64,000 bases of DNA from Lacunisphaera sp. (GTDB lineage: Bacteria; Verrucomicrobiota; Verrucomicrobiia; Opitutales; Opitutaceae), in the NCBI GenBank assembly GCA_009695095.1, contig SIBQ01000008.1:21865-85864 (forward strand), written 5' to 3'. The notes below the pieces were generated by a model, which was given only the letters and a program-made list of their open reading frames with translations, made no database searches and was not told where the DNA came from. Positions 45,568 through 57,445 of this stretch are shown here, piece by piece (position 1 is the first letter of the stretch; each line of letters starts with the position of its first letter). The translations under genes and the position numbers were made by a program.

Positions 45568-47070
45568 ATGAACCTGCTGCCCTACACGATCTACTTTTCG
45601 TTCGCCGGCGCGGTGTTGTCGCTGGTGGCCGGCATGCGTTCGGCGGCGACCGCCCGGGCGGTCGCCCTGCTGACGACGGTAGCTTGCTGGGGCCTCACCT
45701 TGTATGCCGCCTGCGGCTTCACCCCGTCGAGCGAGATGCTGACCTTGGTGGATGTCCTGTGGATTCCCCAGCTGGGCATTCGCTATCATCTCGCCGCCGA
45801 CGGCATCAGCCTGACGCTGGTGGTGCTGACCGGGCTGGCGGCGACCGCCGGCGTACTCTTCTCCTGGAACATCGAGGAGCGCACGGGGGAGTTCTTCGCG
45901 TTCTATCTCGCGCTGATCGGCAGCGTGTATGGCGTGTTCCTCAGCGCGGACGCGTTCCTGTTCTTCACCTTCTACGAAATCGCCATCGTCCCGAAATATT
46001 TCCTCATCGCGAACTGGGGTTCGACCAGCCGCGAGTATGGCGCGATGAAGCTCGCCCTCTATTCGTTCGCCGGCAGCGCGCTGGTGCTGGCAGGCCTGCT
46101 CTGGATCTACGCCTCGGGCCCGGCCGAGGGCTTTGGCCTGGGCCAGCTGGCCCAGGCGGCCGTCACCATGGGTCATCGCGAGCAGCTGGCCATCTTCGCG
46201 CTCATCTTCACCGGCTTCGCCGTGCTGGCCGGTATGTTCCCCTTTCACACCTGGGCGCCGACCGGCCACGTGGCGGCGCCAACCGGCGCCTCGATGCTGC
46301 TGGCGGGCGTCGTGATGAAGCTCGGTGCTTACGGCTGTCTGCGCGTGGCGATGCCGCTGATCCCCGCCGGTCTGGACTTCTGGCAGCCGGTGATCGCGTG
46401 GCTCGCCGTGGCCGGCATCATCTACGCGGGACTCGTCGCCCTGGTGCAGGATAACTTCAAGTTCGTGATCGGCTACTCGAGCGTCAGCCACATGGGCTTC
46501 GTGCTGCTCGGCCTAGCCGCGGCCAACCCGCTAGCGGTGGCCGGCGCGGTGCTGCAGATGTTTTCCCATGGCGTCATCGCCGGGCTGCTCTTCGCCGTCG
46601 TCGGCCGGATGGTCTATGAGCGCACCCACACCCGCCAGCTCGAGGTGCTGAGGAAAATGCCGCTGCACCGGCTCATGCCGTTCACCGCGGTGGTGTTTGT
46701 CCTCGCCGGTTTGGCCTCGATGGGTATGCCGGGCTTCAGCGGCTTTCCGGCGGAACTCACCATCCTCATCGGCACGTGGCAAGTCTCGAAGGTCTGGGCG
46801 CTGGCCGCGGCCGTCGGCGTGCTGATCGCCGCCGCGTTCACCCTGCGGGTCATACAAGTTTCCTTCTTCGGCCAGGCAAACAGCGCTGCACTCCCCTCAA
46901 CCCCGGATCATCCCCTGGCGCCGGTCACATGGCCGGAACGCACCGGGGCGATCTTGCTGCTCGCCGCCACACTGCTCATAGGCCTGAAGCCCGACCTGCT
47001 GCACAACTGGATTGGCCCGAGCCTGCAATCGCCGCTGATGCAGGCCATCTGGTCGGGAGGTGCGCCATGA
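45568..47070 (+). CDS. nuoM: NADH-quinone oxidoreductase subunit M (second copy)
   Basis: 500 residues, NuoM-type antiporter-like subunit. Conserved IRYHLAADGISLTLVVLTGLA, AFLFFTFYEIAIVPKYFLIANWG, MFPFHTWAPTGHVAAPTGASML and YSSVSHMGFVLLGLAA. It is clearly diverged from the nuoM upstream (different loop and C-terminus), so it is an old paralogue, not a recent duplication. With NuoL, NuoM and NuoN this gives four antiporter-like subunits. Overlaps nuoN by ATGA. Confidence 0.94.
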   Translation: MNLLPYTIYFSFAGAVLSLVAGMRSAATARAVALLTTVACWGLTLYAACGFTPSSEMLTLVDVLWIPQLGIRYHLAADGISLTLVVLTGLAATAGVLFSWNIEERTGEFFAFYLALIGSVYGVFLSADAFLFFTFYEIAIVPKYFLIANWGSTSREYGAMKLALYSFAGSALVLAGLLWIYASGPAEGFGLGQLAQAAVTMGHREQLAIFALIFTGFAVLAGMFPFHTWAPTGHVAAPTGASMLLAGVVMKLGAYGCLRVAMPLIPAGLDFWQPVIAWLAVAGIIYAGLVALVQDNFKFVIGYSSVSHMGFVLLGLAAANPLAVAGAVLQMFSHGVIAGLLFAVVGRMVYERTHTRQLEVLRKMPLHRLMPFTAVVFVLAGLASMGMPGFSGFPAELTILIGTWQVSKVWALAAAVGVLIAAAFTLRVIQVSFFGQANSAALPSTPDHPLAPVTWPERTGAILLLAATLLIGLKPDLLHNWIGPSLQSPLMQAIWSGGAP

Positions 47071-48551
47071 GTTACAGCTACTCCCTCCTCGCCCGGGCCT
47101 TGCTGCCCGAGATGATGCTGGTCGCCGGGGCCCTGCTGGCGCTCACCTACGATTTGATCCTCGGACGCCGGCATACGCTGGGCGAACGTCGGTCGGCCGC
47201 CCTCTGGATCGGAGCCACCGCCTTGGTCGCCGCGCTCTATGACTCGGTGTCCATCGGCGTGCTGGGCCCGGTTTACGGCCACACGCTCCGGCTCGACCAG
47301 CTGGCCCTGGCCACGCGCGTCGGCGTGCTCGGGCTGGCCCTGCTCACCCTGGGGGTGGCCGCCGGGGTGAAGGCCACACGCCATCCGGCCGAATACGTGG
47401 CGATCATTCTGTTCGCGACCACCGGGTTCACCCTGATGGCCGCCGCGCAACACCTGCTGGTGGCGTTTGTCGCACTCGAGCTGGCCAGCCTCTCGCTCTA
47501 CGTGCTGGCGGGATTCGACAAGGACCGCCGTGAATCCGCCGAGGCGGCGCTGAAATATTTCCTGTTTGGCGGCATGGCGACGGCGTTCCTGCTGTTCGGC
47601 TTCAGCCTGATCTACGGCGCCACGGGCGAACTGGATCTCACCCGCATCGCCCTCGTGCTGGGGCACAACAAAATGACGCTGCTGCTGGCGCTGGCGCTCG
47701 TGATGGTTCTGGTGGCCTTCGGCTTCAAAGCGGCCGCCGCGCCGTTCCACCTGTGGGCGCCCGACGCCTACGAGGGCGCCCCCACCCCCTCGGCCGCGCT
47801 CATCGCGTCGGCCTCGAAGCTCGCAGGTTTCACCCTGTTCCTGCGCCTGCTCTGGCCGGGACTCGGCGCGCTGGCCGGCGATATCTCCACCGCCGGCAAC
47901 ACCGGCGGCTGGCTGACGCTTGTCGCGCTGCTCGCGGGCGCGTCGCTGCTGCTCGGCAATCTCGCGGCCCTTGCCCAGTCGAATATCCGGCGGCTGCTCG
48001 CCTACTCCGCCATCGCACATACCGGGGCCATGCTGCTCGGCGTGATCGCGGCGCAAATCGCCGGGGCCGGCCCGCTGTTCTATTACGTGGCCACCTACGG
48101 CGTCGCCACGGCAGGCGCGTTTGGCGTCATCGCCGTGCTGGAGACCAATGGCGGCGGCCAGAAGATCACCGACCTCGCCGGTTTGAGCCGGCGGTCGCCG
48201 CTGCTGGCGGGCTGCCTGGCGGTGTTCATTCTTTCGCTCGCGGGCATTCCGCCGCTCGCGGGCTTCTTCGGCAAGTTCGCCGTTTTCGCGGCGGCGCTCA
48301 AGGTCGGCGGCGTGGCCGGCCCGGCCGGCTGGCTGACGATGCTCGCCATCGCACTCAGCGCGGTCGCCCTTTACTATTACTTGGTCGTGCTGAAGCAGGC
48401 GCTGGTCGCCGCCCCGGCGCCGGCCAATTCCGGCCGGATCCGCGTGCCCGCCGCTGCCGCTTTTACCTTGGTGGTCGCCGCCGCGCTCATCGTGGTGCTC
48501 GGCCTTTTTCCGTCGCTGTTGCTCAATTTTTTTGAGCTCAGGCCGGTCTGA
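47067..48551 (+). CDS. nuoN: NADH-quinone oxidoreductase subunit N
   Basis: 494 residues, antiporter-like subunit closest to the quinone site. Conserved LLVAFVALELASLSLYVLAGF, AEAALKYFLFGGMATAFLLFG, FKAAAAPFHLWAPDAYEGAPTP and LLAYSAIAHTGAMLLG. Last gene of the operon; no strong terminator is seen after it. Confidence 0.95.
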   Translation: MSYSYSLLARALLPEMMLVAGALLALTYDLILGRRHTLGERRSAALWIGATALVAALYDSVSIGVLGPVYGHTLRLDQLALATRVGVLGLALLTLGVAAGVKATRHPAEYVAIILFATTGFTLMAAAQHLLVAFVALELASLSLYVLAGFDKDRRESAEAALKYFLFGGMATAFLLFGFSLIYGATGELDLTRIALVLGHNKMTLLLALALVMVLVAFGFKAAAAPFHLWAPDAYEGAPTPSAALIASASKLAGFTLFLRLLWPGLGALAGDISTAGNTGGWLTLVALLAGASLLLGNLAALAQSNIRRLLAYSAIAHTGAMLLGVIAAQIAGAGPLFYYVATYGVATAGAFGVIAVLETNGGGQKITDLAGLSRRSPLLAGCLAVFILSLAGIPPLAGFFGKFAVFAAALKVGGVAGPAGWLTMLAIALSAVALYYYLVVLKQALVAAPAPANSGRIRVPAAAAFTLVVAAALIVVLGLFPSLLLNFFELRPV

Positions 48552-48918
48552 TGGGTTGCCGGTCAAGAAAAGATGATTGGGCCGATAAGATAACCAGCTC
48601 CCGCCCGGAGGCCTCCGCGTGCCCGCCTTGCTCGGGTAACATCATGCCCACCGAAGCCGCTGGTTTCGTCCAAACCTTATCCGCTTTGGGTTCGCTGCCG
48701 CTTTCCCGTTCGATCAGCCAGGTGCGATCCAGGCTGAGCCGCGCGGACTTCCCTGTGCGCCGCGTTCAATCCCAACCCCAATCAAGAGGGGTTGCGTGAA
48801 TTCAAACTCGCTTTCGACGGCCAGCGGGAGGCTTTCCTCACGAACGTGCGGGAGAAAGCCCCGCAGATGATGCGGGCGGCCTAATGTCGGCCGCGCGCGG
48901 GCGGGTCCGCGGCACAGA
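48552..48918. other. Gap between nuoN and the PFOR remnant
   Basis: About 365 bp. It contains a coding-like fragment on the plus strand (48738-48884). Together with the abrupt end of the PFOR gene this suggests that a deletion or rearrangement joined unrelated sequences here. Confidence 0.5.
48738..48884 (+). pseudogene. Orphan C-terminal coding fragment
   Basis: 48 codons without a start, reading FNPNPNQEGLREFKLAFDGQ and ending KAPQMMRAA with TAA at 48882. The residue pattern is protein-like, but the family is not recognised. A TGA (48735) precedes it in frame. Confidence 0.35.
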
Positions 48919-51321
<2,403 letters not shown>

Positions 51322-51649
51322 GGCCTAATGTGGGTGGCGGAGCCCGATTTTCGGGCTTCAATCATGGTGCCACCAAGAGAGTTTCCTTACTCCGCATATC
51401 TTGCGAATCTACGTGTGCCGGTTGACGGCCACGCCCCCGGCCATCCCAGACTTGCCTACCCCGTGTTTTCTGTGCCTGTGTTGTGCAGAACCACATGCAC
51501 TACGCCGAAATCGCCACTTTGCCGGGCGACCGGCCCGGACAAACACCGGGCTGGCAGCTCTGCCGCCGCGGAGGCCGCAGGCCAGACCCCGTGCGCCCAG
51601 CAGGGCGCGACAGAGAGCCGGTAACGGTGCAGTTTATCGCTTTTAGCCC
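51322..51649. other. Intergenic region upstream of purC
   Basis: About 330 bp between the divergent PFOR remnant and purC. A perfect 7-bp hairpin (AGCCCGATTTTCGGGCT) lies near 51337. A 51-codon open frame from 51495 overlaps the purC start and lacks recognisable features. No PurR-type site could be assigned. Confidence 0.4.
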
Positions 51650-52561
51650 ATGAATTTTTCTGAAATTTCCCCTTCCCTCCCGATAACCGCCGTCACCCGC
51701 ATCGACGAACTACCCTTCCCGCGAATGGCTTCCGGCAAAGTGCGGGAAATTTTCGACCTGGGCGACGCGCTGCTGCTGGTAGCCAGCGACCGGCTGTCGG
51801 CGTTCGACGTGATTTTGCCTGACGGCATTCCCGGCAAGGGCATTGTGCTGACCCAGATGAGCAACTGGTGGTTCGCCCAGACCCAGCATCTCATTCAAAA
51901 TCATTTGCTACCCGACCAGCCCGGCGAATTCGCGCGCCGGGGAATCACCAGCCGCGATCTGCAGCTGCGCAGCATGATCGTGCGCAAGCTTCAGCCCCTC
52001 ACCATCGAGTGCGTGGCGCGCGGTTACCTCATCGGCAGCGGCTGGAGTTCCTACCAGAAGACCGGCGAAGTTTGTGGAATAAAACTACCCGCCGGCTTGC
52101 GGCAGGCCGACCGCCTCGCCGCGCCCATATTCACCCCCACGACTAAGGCGCCCAAAGGCCAGCACGACGAACCGATCAATGATGCGCAGGGCGCCGCCGC
52201 CCTCGGCCCGAAGCTCTACGCCCAGGTGAAGGCGATGAGCCTTACGCTCTACCAGTTCGGTCATGACCGCGCGGAGCAGGCCGGCATGATCCTGGCCGAC
52301 ACCAAGTTCGAGTTCGGCACCGACGCGGCGGACAAACTCTACCTCATCGACGAGGTCCTCACGCCCGACTCCTCGCGCTACTGGCCGGCGGACCGCTACG
52401 CGCCCAACCAGTCGCCCCCGAGCTACGACAAGCAGTTCGTGCGCGATCACCTGCTCGCGCTCAAGTGGGACCAGAAACTGCCCGCCCCGCGCCTACCGGC
52501 CGACGTCATCACCCGCACGCAGGAAAAATACCTGACGGCGTTGCGTAACCTGCTGGGGTAA
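51650..52561 (+). CDS. purC: SAICAR synthase (purine biosynthesis)
   Basis: 303 residues. ATP-dependent ligation of aspartate to CAIR in de novo purine synthesis. Conserved GKVREIFDLGDALLLVASDRLSAFDV, the YLIGSGWSSYQKTG loop, DTKFEFG and LIDEVLTPDSSRYWPAD. This is the long (yeast-like, about 300-residue) form. Start ATG at 51650. Confidence 0.96.
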   Translation: MNFSEISPSLPITAVTRIDELPFPRMASGKVREIFDLGDALLLVASDRLSAFDVILPDGIPGKGIVLTQMSNWWFAQTQHLIQNHLLPDQPGEFARRGITSRDLQLRSMIVRKLQPLTIECVARGYLIGSGWSSYQKTGEVCGIKLPAGLRQADRLAAPIFTPTTKAPKGQHDEPINDAQGAAALGPKLYAQVKAMSLTLYQFGHDRAEQAGMILADTKFEFGTDAADKLYLIDEVLTPDSSRYWPADRYAPNQSPPSYDKQFVRDHLLALKWDQKLPAPRLPADVITRTQEKYLTALRNLLG

Positions 52562-52664
52562 GATTGCTTCACCAGAGGACGCGGAGCCCAGACACGAGGC
52601 ATGAATTGAATCTCTCTGTTTCCTCTACTATCTCCTGTAAAAATAAATTTCCTCGCTGCTTCGT

Positions 52665-53148
52665 GTGAAAGCTCTCTCCGTTGTCCTTTTGTTTAGCGCG
52701 GCGCTCGTCGCGCCGGCGCCCGCCCGCGTCGGCGAACCGCTGGCCAAAATCAAGGCACATTTCGGCAAGTCGCCCGACCCACAGTCGCCCAAGAACATGG
52801 CGGTTTGGTTTATCGAGTCGATCAACGGAGCGCTGGTTTACACCGTCACGCTTAACGCCAAGGGTGTCTCGATCGCCGAGGGCATCAAGCTGCTCAAGCG
52901 CGCCGTGCTCACTACCGAAATCGCGCAGGACTTTATTCGTGACCAGATGGTCCTGCTCAAGGATTCCAAGACCGCGCGGGTGGTGCCACCGGACGAGAAA
53001 TACGAATTTGCGAAGCAGTCATTCGTTTGCGCCGAGAATGAATTCGTTATGCTGGACGAGCCGAACCGCCTGCTGATCATCTGGTCGCGCGCGCACTCCC
53101 TCGATCATGGCGGTCACCCGGGAAATGATGCTGCAGATGGGCGGCTAG
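52665..53148 (+). CDS. Small exported hypothetical protein, probable frameshift near its end
   Basis: About 160 residues. GTG start at 52665 followed by a signal peptide (KALSVVLLFSAALVAPAPA) and a soluble domain (VGEPLAKIKAHFGKSPDP, VYTVTLNAKGVSIAEGIKLL). Coding character continues to IIWSRAHS; the natural end, SIMAVTREMMLQMGG with TAG at 53146, lies in the next frame, so one base appears gained or lost near 53098. Family unknown. Its end overlaps the convergent glycosyltransferase stop. Confidence 0.65.
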
Positions 53149-54293
53149 AGCCGGTTCGCCTTGAGCTCGCGCAGCGGGTAGTGCGTGCCGCGCCAGGTGA
53201 TGCCGCCCGTCCAAAGCGTGACCACCATCGAGCGCAGCAGAATGTAACTGAAGACCGCCATGCCGAACGGCAGAAACAGCCCGTGCCAGCGCCGCCCGCC
53301 GGTGAAGTGCGTCTGGTCCCACCCGAGCCAGAGGATGATGGCCACACTGCCGGCATTGCACCACCAGGCCGGGCCGCTCGTCACGAGCAGCGCGGCCAGC
53401 GGCCAGAGAGAAAGCCCCGCCTGGGCCGCCACGCCGAGGGGCGGCACCCACAGCCGGTAGTCCGCGCCCGCGAACGCGTTCTTGGTCAGGCCGCGGATGA
53501 GTTCCCCCACGGTGGCATACCATGCGACCGAGATCGCCCCGGCGCCGAGCACCATCTCGCTCCACCCGCCGGCCTTCATCAACTTGCCGAGCTTAATGTC
53601 GTCGTCCGGGCGCAGGCGCAGGGGCACATGTCCGTCCAGCTTGCGGTAGGTCGTCGCGCGCACGAGGTTGAATGCGCCCACCCCGCCGTGCGCCGCGGTG
53701 CGCGGGTCGGGAATCCGCCACGGCCGGATGCCCAGGGTGAAGATAAAACTGAAGCCATTGACACAGATGCCGAGCAGGTGGCCGTGCTCGTTCAGCTGCG
53801 GCACCGCGGCCAGGTGGTCTAGGTTCTGGGCCCGGGCGTAGGCAATGGCGCGGCGGAGGGTTTCCGGCTGGAAGTGAATATCGGCGTCGGTGAACAGAAT
53901 CCATTCGCCGCTGGCCTGCTGCGCCCCGTGGTACAGGGCGTGGTTTTTGCCGATCCAGCCCGACGGCAGTTCGCGGATATGGTCCACCCGCAGCCGCGGA
54001 TCGGCGGCGGCGAGTTTATCCAGCACCGCACCGGTGTCGTCCTCGGAACGGTCGTTGGCGGCGATCAGTTCAAGATCGGGATAGTCGAGCGCCAGCATCG
54101 TGGGCACGGAGGTGACGAGAGTCCGGCCTTCGTTGCGCGCGGCGAAGATGACCGATGCGCGCGGCCAGACCGGGGGCGCGGGCGCCGTGAGCGTCGCGAG
54201 CCGTTTCAGCCGGCGGTTGCCTCGCATGATTTCCCAAGCAATGCCGAGCCAGAGAAGGAGAGTGAGGCCGGCAAATGCCAGCCGTGCGGTCAT
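53145..54293 (-). CDS. Family 2 glycosyltransferase, HpnB-like
   Basis: 382 residues. An N-terminal membrane helix, a GT2 catalytic domain (VIFAARNEGRTL, ELIAANDRSEDDTG, ILFTDADIHF with the DxD motif, RPDDDIKLGKLMK) and several C-terminal membrane segments. The layout and the GWIGKNHALYHGA segment resemble the hopanoid-associated glycosyltransferase HpnB, but no other hopanoid gene is in the window, so this name is tentative. Confidence 0.85.
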   Translation of the reverse strand: MTARLAFAGLTLLLWLGIAWEIMRGNRRLKRLATLTAPAPPVWPRASVIFAARNEGRTLVTSVPTMLALDYPDLELIAANDRSEDDTGAVLDKLAAADPRLRVDHIRELPSGWIGKNHALYHGAQQASGEWILFTDADIHFQPETLRRAIAYARAQNLDHLAAVPQLNEHGHLLGICVNGFSFIFTLGIRPWRIPDPRTAAHGGVGAFNLVRATTYRKLDGHVPLRLRPDDDIKLGKLMKAGGWSEMVLGAGAISVAWYATVGELIRGLTKNAFAGADYRLWVPPLGVAAQAGLSLWPLAALLVTSGPAWWCNAGSVAIILWLGWDQTHFTGGRRWHGLFLPFGMAVFSYILLRSMVVTLWTGGITWRGTHYPLRELKANRL

Positions 54294-54295
54294 GA

Positions 54296-54355
54296 GTGGA
54301 GCGCGTTGACCTCAAGACGCTTGATTCAAAGCGCGGTGGGGTCAACGCGCTCCAC
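54296..54355. repeat. Palindromic element, family D (copy 2)
   Basis: Perfect 16-bp arms GTGGAGCGCGTTGACC and its complement with a 28-nt loop; the same element type is found inside the HI0933-family gene at 15357-15428. Here it lies 3 bp upstream of the glycosyltransferase start codon. Confidence 0.88.
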
Positions 54356-54378
54356 CCATTACATCCACGGGAGCATTT

Positions 54379-54449
54379 GTAGGGTCGGGCACTTGCCGTG
54401 GGGCCGGAGGACGGGCCAGGCGGGGTCGGCCGACAAGCGGCAGCCCTAC
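54379..54449. repeat. Dispersed repeat with GTAGGG/CCCTAC ends, related to family F
   Basis: About 70 bp, bounded by inverted GTAGGG and CCCTAC, GC-rich inside. It lies directly beside the family D element between two minus-strand genes. The pairing of two repeat families in one 160-bp gap is notable. Confidence 0.55.
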
Positions 54450-54454
54450 CGTGG

Positions 54455-55786
54455 TCACATCGGCGGATTTGTGCCGCCGAAGCAGAAGCGCTCGATCTTG
54501 ACGCGGCGGGCGCGCTCCGCGTTGGCCTCGAGGATATGCAGCCGGTATTCGCCGACGGTCAGATGATCGTCGCGCTTGGGAACGCGGCCGAAAAGCCGCA
54601 GGACCCACATGGCCACGGTTTCGCGCGGCTGCCATTCGACCGGCCAGCCGGTCTCGGCCTGCAGCTCGCGCATGGTGAACGCGCCGCTGACGGTGATGGA
54701 GTTCCCGGAGCGCTTGAAAACCGGCCCGTGCTCAATGTCCAGCTCGTCGCGAATGTCGCCGACAATCTCCTCGAGCACGTCCTCAAAAGTGACGAGGCCG
54801 GCGAGGGCCTTCCGGTCGTCGAGCACGACGGCGAGGTGGCTGCGCGAATTACGGAAGCGCTCGATCATCGTATGCAGCGGCGTGGCAAGCTCAAACTCGA
54901 CGACCTCGCGGACGAGCGGCTCAAACGGGGTGTCGGAACCGAGCGCCTGCATCTGCCAGAGCCACTCGCGCACGAGGAGGAGGCCCTCGACCTTGTCGAG
55001 CGAGCCCGAACAGACGGGAAAGCGGCTGTGGCCGCTGGTCTGGGCGGTGCGGAGGTTTTCGGCCAGCGGCTTGTCCAGCCAGAGCGCCACCACCTGGTCG
55101 CGCGAACGCATGATCTGCTGGGCGGTCGTCTCCCGGGCGCGCAGCGACTGGACCATGAGCTTGTTGATCAGGGCGTCGCCCGGGTGGGCATGCCGCGCGT
55201 GGCTGAAGACGTATTCGAGTTCCTCGGAGCTGAATCCGTGCCCGCTCTCGCCGGTCGCCCCCAGGCCGGACCAGCGGATGATGCAGTTGGCGGTATTGTT
55301 GAGCACCCAGATAAAGGGATAGAAAACATAGTGGAACACCATCAGCGGGGCGGACACCCAGAGCGTGACGGGCCGCGCATGCTGAATCGCCAGCATCTTA
55401 GGGACCTGCTCGCCAAACACGATGTGGAGAAACGTGATCAACACAAAGGCCACCGCGAACGAGATCGAGTGCACCACGGTCGGATCGATAATGTCCCAAT
55501 GGGCGAGCAGCGGGCCGAGGCGCCGGGCGACGAACGGTTCGCCGACCCAGCCGAGCCCGAGGCTCGCCAGAGTGATGCCAAGCTGTGCCGCCGACAGCGC
55601 CGCATCGAGGTGACTGAGGGCCTTGATGGCAAATTTCACCCGCCAGCCGCCCTTTTTCGCCAGCGGCCGGAGCTGGCTGGCCCGCACCTTCACCAGTGCG
55701 AACTCGGCGGCCACGAAAAAGCCGTTGGCGAGCACCAGCCCGACAATGATAAGGGCCTCAAGGGTGATGCCGAAAAAATCACTCAT
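54455..55786 (-). CDS. Hemolysin-family CNNM/CBS-domain transporter-like protein
   Basis: 443 residues. N-terminal CNNM (DUF21) membrane domain (ANGFFVAAEFALVKVRASQL, HLDAALSAAQLGITLASLGLGW, VFGEQVPKM), then a CBS pair (TTAQQIMRSRDQVVALW, HLAVVLDDRKALAGLVTFEDV) and a C-terminal CorC/HlyC domain. These proteins are linked to magnesium or cobalt efflux and membrane repair. Complete. Confidence 0.93.
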   Translation of the reverse strand: MSDFFGITLEALIIVGLVLANGFFVAAEFALVKVRASQLRPLAKKGGWRVKFAIKALSHLDAALSAAQLGITLASLGLGWVGEPFVARRLGPLLAHWDIIDPTVVHSISFAVAFVLITFLHIVFGEQVPKMLAIQHARPVTLWVSAPLMVFHYVFYPFIWVLNNTANCIIRWSGLGATGESGHGFSSEELEYVFSHARHAHPGDALINKLMVQSLRARETTAQQIMRSRDQVVALWLDKPLAENLRTAQTSGHSRFPVCSGSLDKVEGLLLVREWLWQMQALGSDTPFEPLVREVVEFELATPLHTMIERFRNSRSHLAVVLDDRKALAGLVTFEDVLEEIVGDIRDELDIEHGPVFKRSGNSITVSGAFTMRELQAETGWPVEWQPRETVAMWVLRLFGRVPKRDDHLTVGEYRLHILEANAERARRVKIERFCFGGTNPPM

Positions 55787-55946
55787 GGAGGGCGCAAATT
55801 AAGGCCCCCCGTCCGGCGGGCAAATCATTTGCCCCGCCGGCGGGTTAAACCCGCCCGGACAAGGCAGTTAAAAGACAATCCGGGCGCTAAACCCGAGTTA
55901 CGATTCGACAAACCGGCGCCCCGGCCGATAGCCTGCGCGCGAGATT

Positions 55947-57329
55947 ATGGCGAGTTCCTCCGACCCCAAGCTGGCCAACCGCATTTTACGTGGACTCGTC
56001 ATCGGCATCATTCTGGGTGTCGCCACCCTCCTCCTCGGGCCGCATGTGCCGCTCCCAGATTTCTTCCAAGGCTGGCTGTCCCACGCCGGCATTAAGTCCT
56101 CCGCCACCCTGCTCGAGACCATGCGCGGGGTCTCCGCAGTGTTGTTGGATCCATTCGGACGCGTGTTCCTCCGCCTGCTGTTCTTTGTCGTGATGCCGCT
56201 GGTGTTCGCCTCGCTGGCCACCGGCGTCGTCCAACTCGGCCGGCCCGGCAGGCTCGGCCCGCTCGCCGGCCGCACCTTCTTCTTTTTCTTCCTCAACATG
56301 GCCATCGGCGTCGCCCTCGGCCTCGTGATGATGAACACGCTCGAGCCGGGCGCCTACATCGACACCGAAACGAAAAACCGGCTCATGACGGAATACGGCG
56401 GGGTGGCGCAAAATCACGTGGCGGCCGGACAGAGCCAGACCGGGCTCTCCCTCGCCGTCATCGTCGAGATGTTCATGCCGGCCAACCTGCTCGGGGCCGT
56501 CGTCGGCCAGAGCACGGCCCGCATCGGCGACGTGCTGCCGCTCATCCTTTTTGCCATCCTCGTCGGCCTCGTCGGGACCACCCTCGCCGAGGAAAAACGC
56601 CGGAGTCTCCAGGGCACGCTCGAATTGGTTACCGAATTGATGACCGGCATCGTGCACCTCGCGCTGCGTCTGGCGCCCTACGCCGTGCCGTGCCTCATCT
56701 ACAGCGTCATCGTCAAGTCGGGCCTCGACATCATCGTGGCGCTCGGCGTGTTCGTGCTCGGCTGCGCCGGGGTCATGGCGCTGCATCTCTTCGGCACGAT
56801 GTCCCTTTGGCTCAAGTTGTGGACCCATTGGAGACCGCGCGCCTATTTCTCGGCCATCAAAGATGTGTTGATCACCGCTTTCTCCACCAGCTCGAGTAAC
56901 GCCACGCTGCCGGCCGCCCTGGAAAACGCGAACGAGCAGCTTCATCTTTCGCCCAGCACCTCCGGCTTTGTGCTGCCGCTGGGCACGACGATGAACATGA
57001 GCGGCACGGCGCTTTATGAGGGTTGCGTGGTGCTGTTTGTCGCGCAGGTCTTCGGCATCGACCTGTCGCTGGGCCAGCAAATCACCCTGTTGCTCCTTGC
57101 CGTGCTCAGTGCCGTGGCGGTGGCCGGCATTCCGGGTGGCTCGCTGCCGCTCATCGCCGGCCTGCTCATCACCTTCGGGGTGCCGGCCGAGGGCATCGGC
57201 ATCATCCTCGGCACCGACCGCATCCTGGATATGTGCCGCACGGCGACCAACGTCGGCTGCGACATGACCACCGCGCTCGTCGTCGACGAGCTGACCAAAA
57301 AAGCCGAGGCCCGGACGGCGGGCGGTTAG
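55947..57329 (+). CDS. Dicarboxylate/amino acid:cation symporter (DAACS family)
   Basis: 460 residues, glutamate/dicarboxylate transporter fold. Re-entrant loop HP1 TAFSTSSSNATLPAALENA, the TM7 motif LPLGTTMNMSGTALYEG, and IPGGSLPLIAGLLITFGVP with DRILDMCRTATNVGCDM in TM8, all cation/substrate-binding elements. Imports C4-dicarboxylates or acidic amino acids with Na+ or H+. Start ATG at 55947. Confidence 0.95.
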   Translation: MASSSDPKLANRILRGLVIGIILGVATLLLGPHVPLPDFFQGWLSHAGIKSSATLLETMRGVSAVLLDPFGRVFLRLLFFVVMPLVFASLATGVVQLGRPGRLGPLAGRTFFFFFLNMAIGVALGLVMMNTLEPGAYIDTETKNRLMTEYGGVAQNHVAAGQSQTGLSLAVIVEMFMPANLLGAVVGQSTARIGDVLPLILFAILVGLVGTTLAEEKRRSLQGTLELVTELMTGIVHLALRLAPYAVPCLIYSVIVKSGLDIIVALGVFVLGCAGVMALHLFGTMSLWLKLWTHWRPRAYFSAIKDVLITAFSTSSSNATLPAALENANEQLHLSPSTSGFVLPLGTTMNMSGTALYEGCVVLFVAQVFGIDLSLGQQITLLLLAVLSAVAVAGIPGGSLPLIAGLLITFGVPAEGIGIILGTDRILDMCRTATNVGCDMTTALVVDELTKKAEARTAGG

Positions 57330-57445
57330 CTTGCGGGGTTTTGTTGGCCTGCCATGCGCAGCCAAGTTCACCGTCAGGATGAAATGCTCTTCTTCGCCAA
57401 GGCTATGGCGGGCACGCTTCACCCGCGCTATGCTCAGTCGAAGCA

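Noticed and set aside
45299..45571. 90-codon open frame between the two nuoM genes
   Set aside because: It consists of a dispersed repeat and hairpins and has no coding character.
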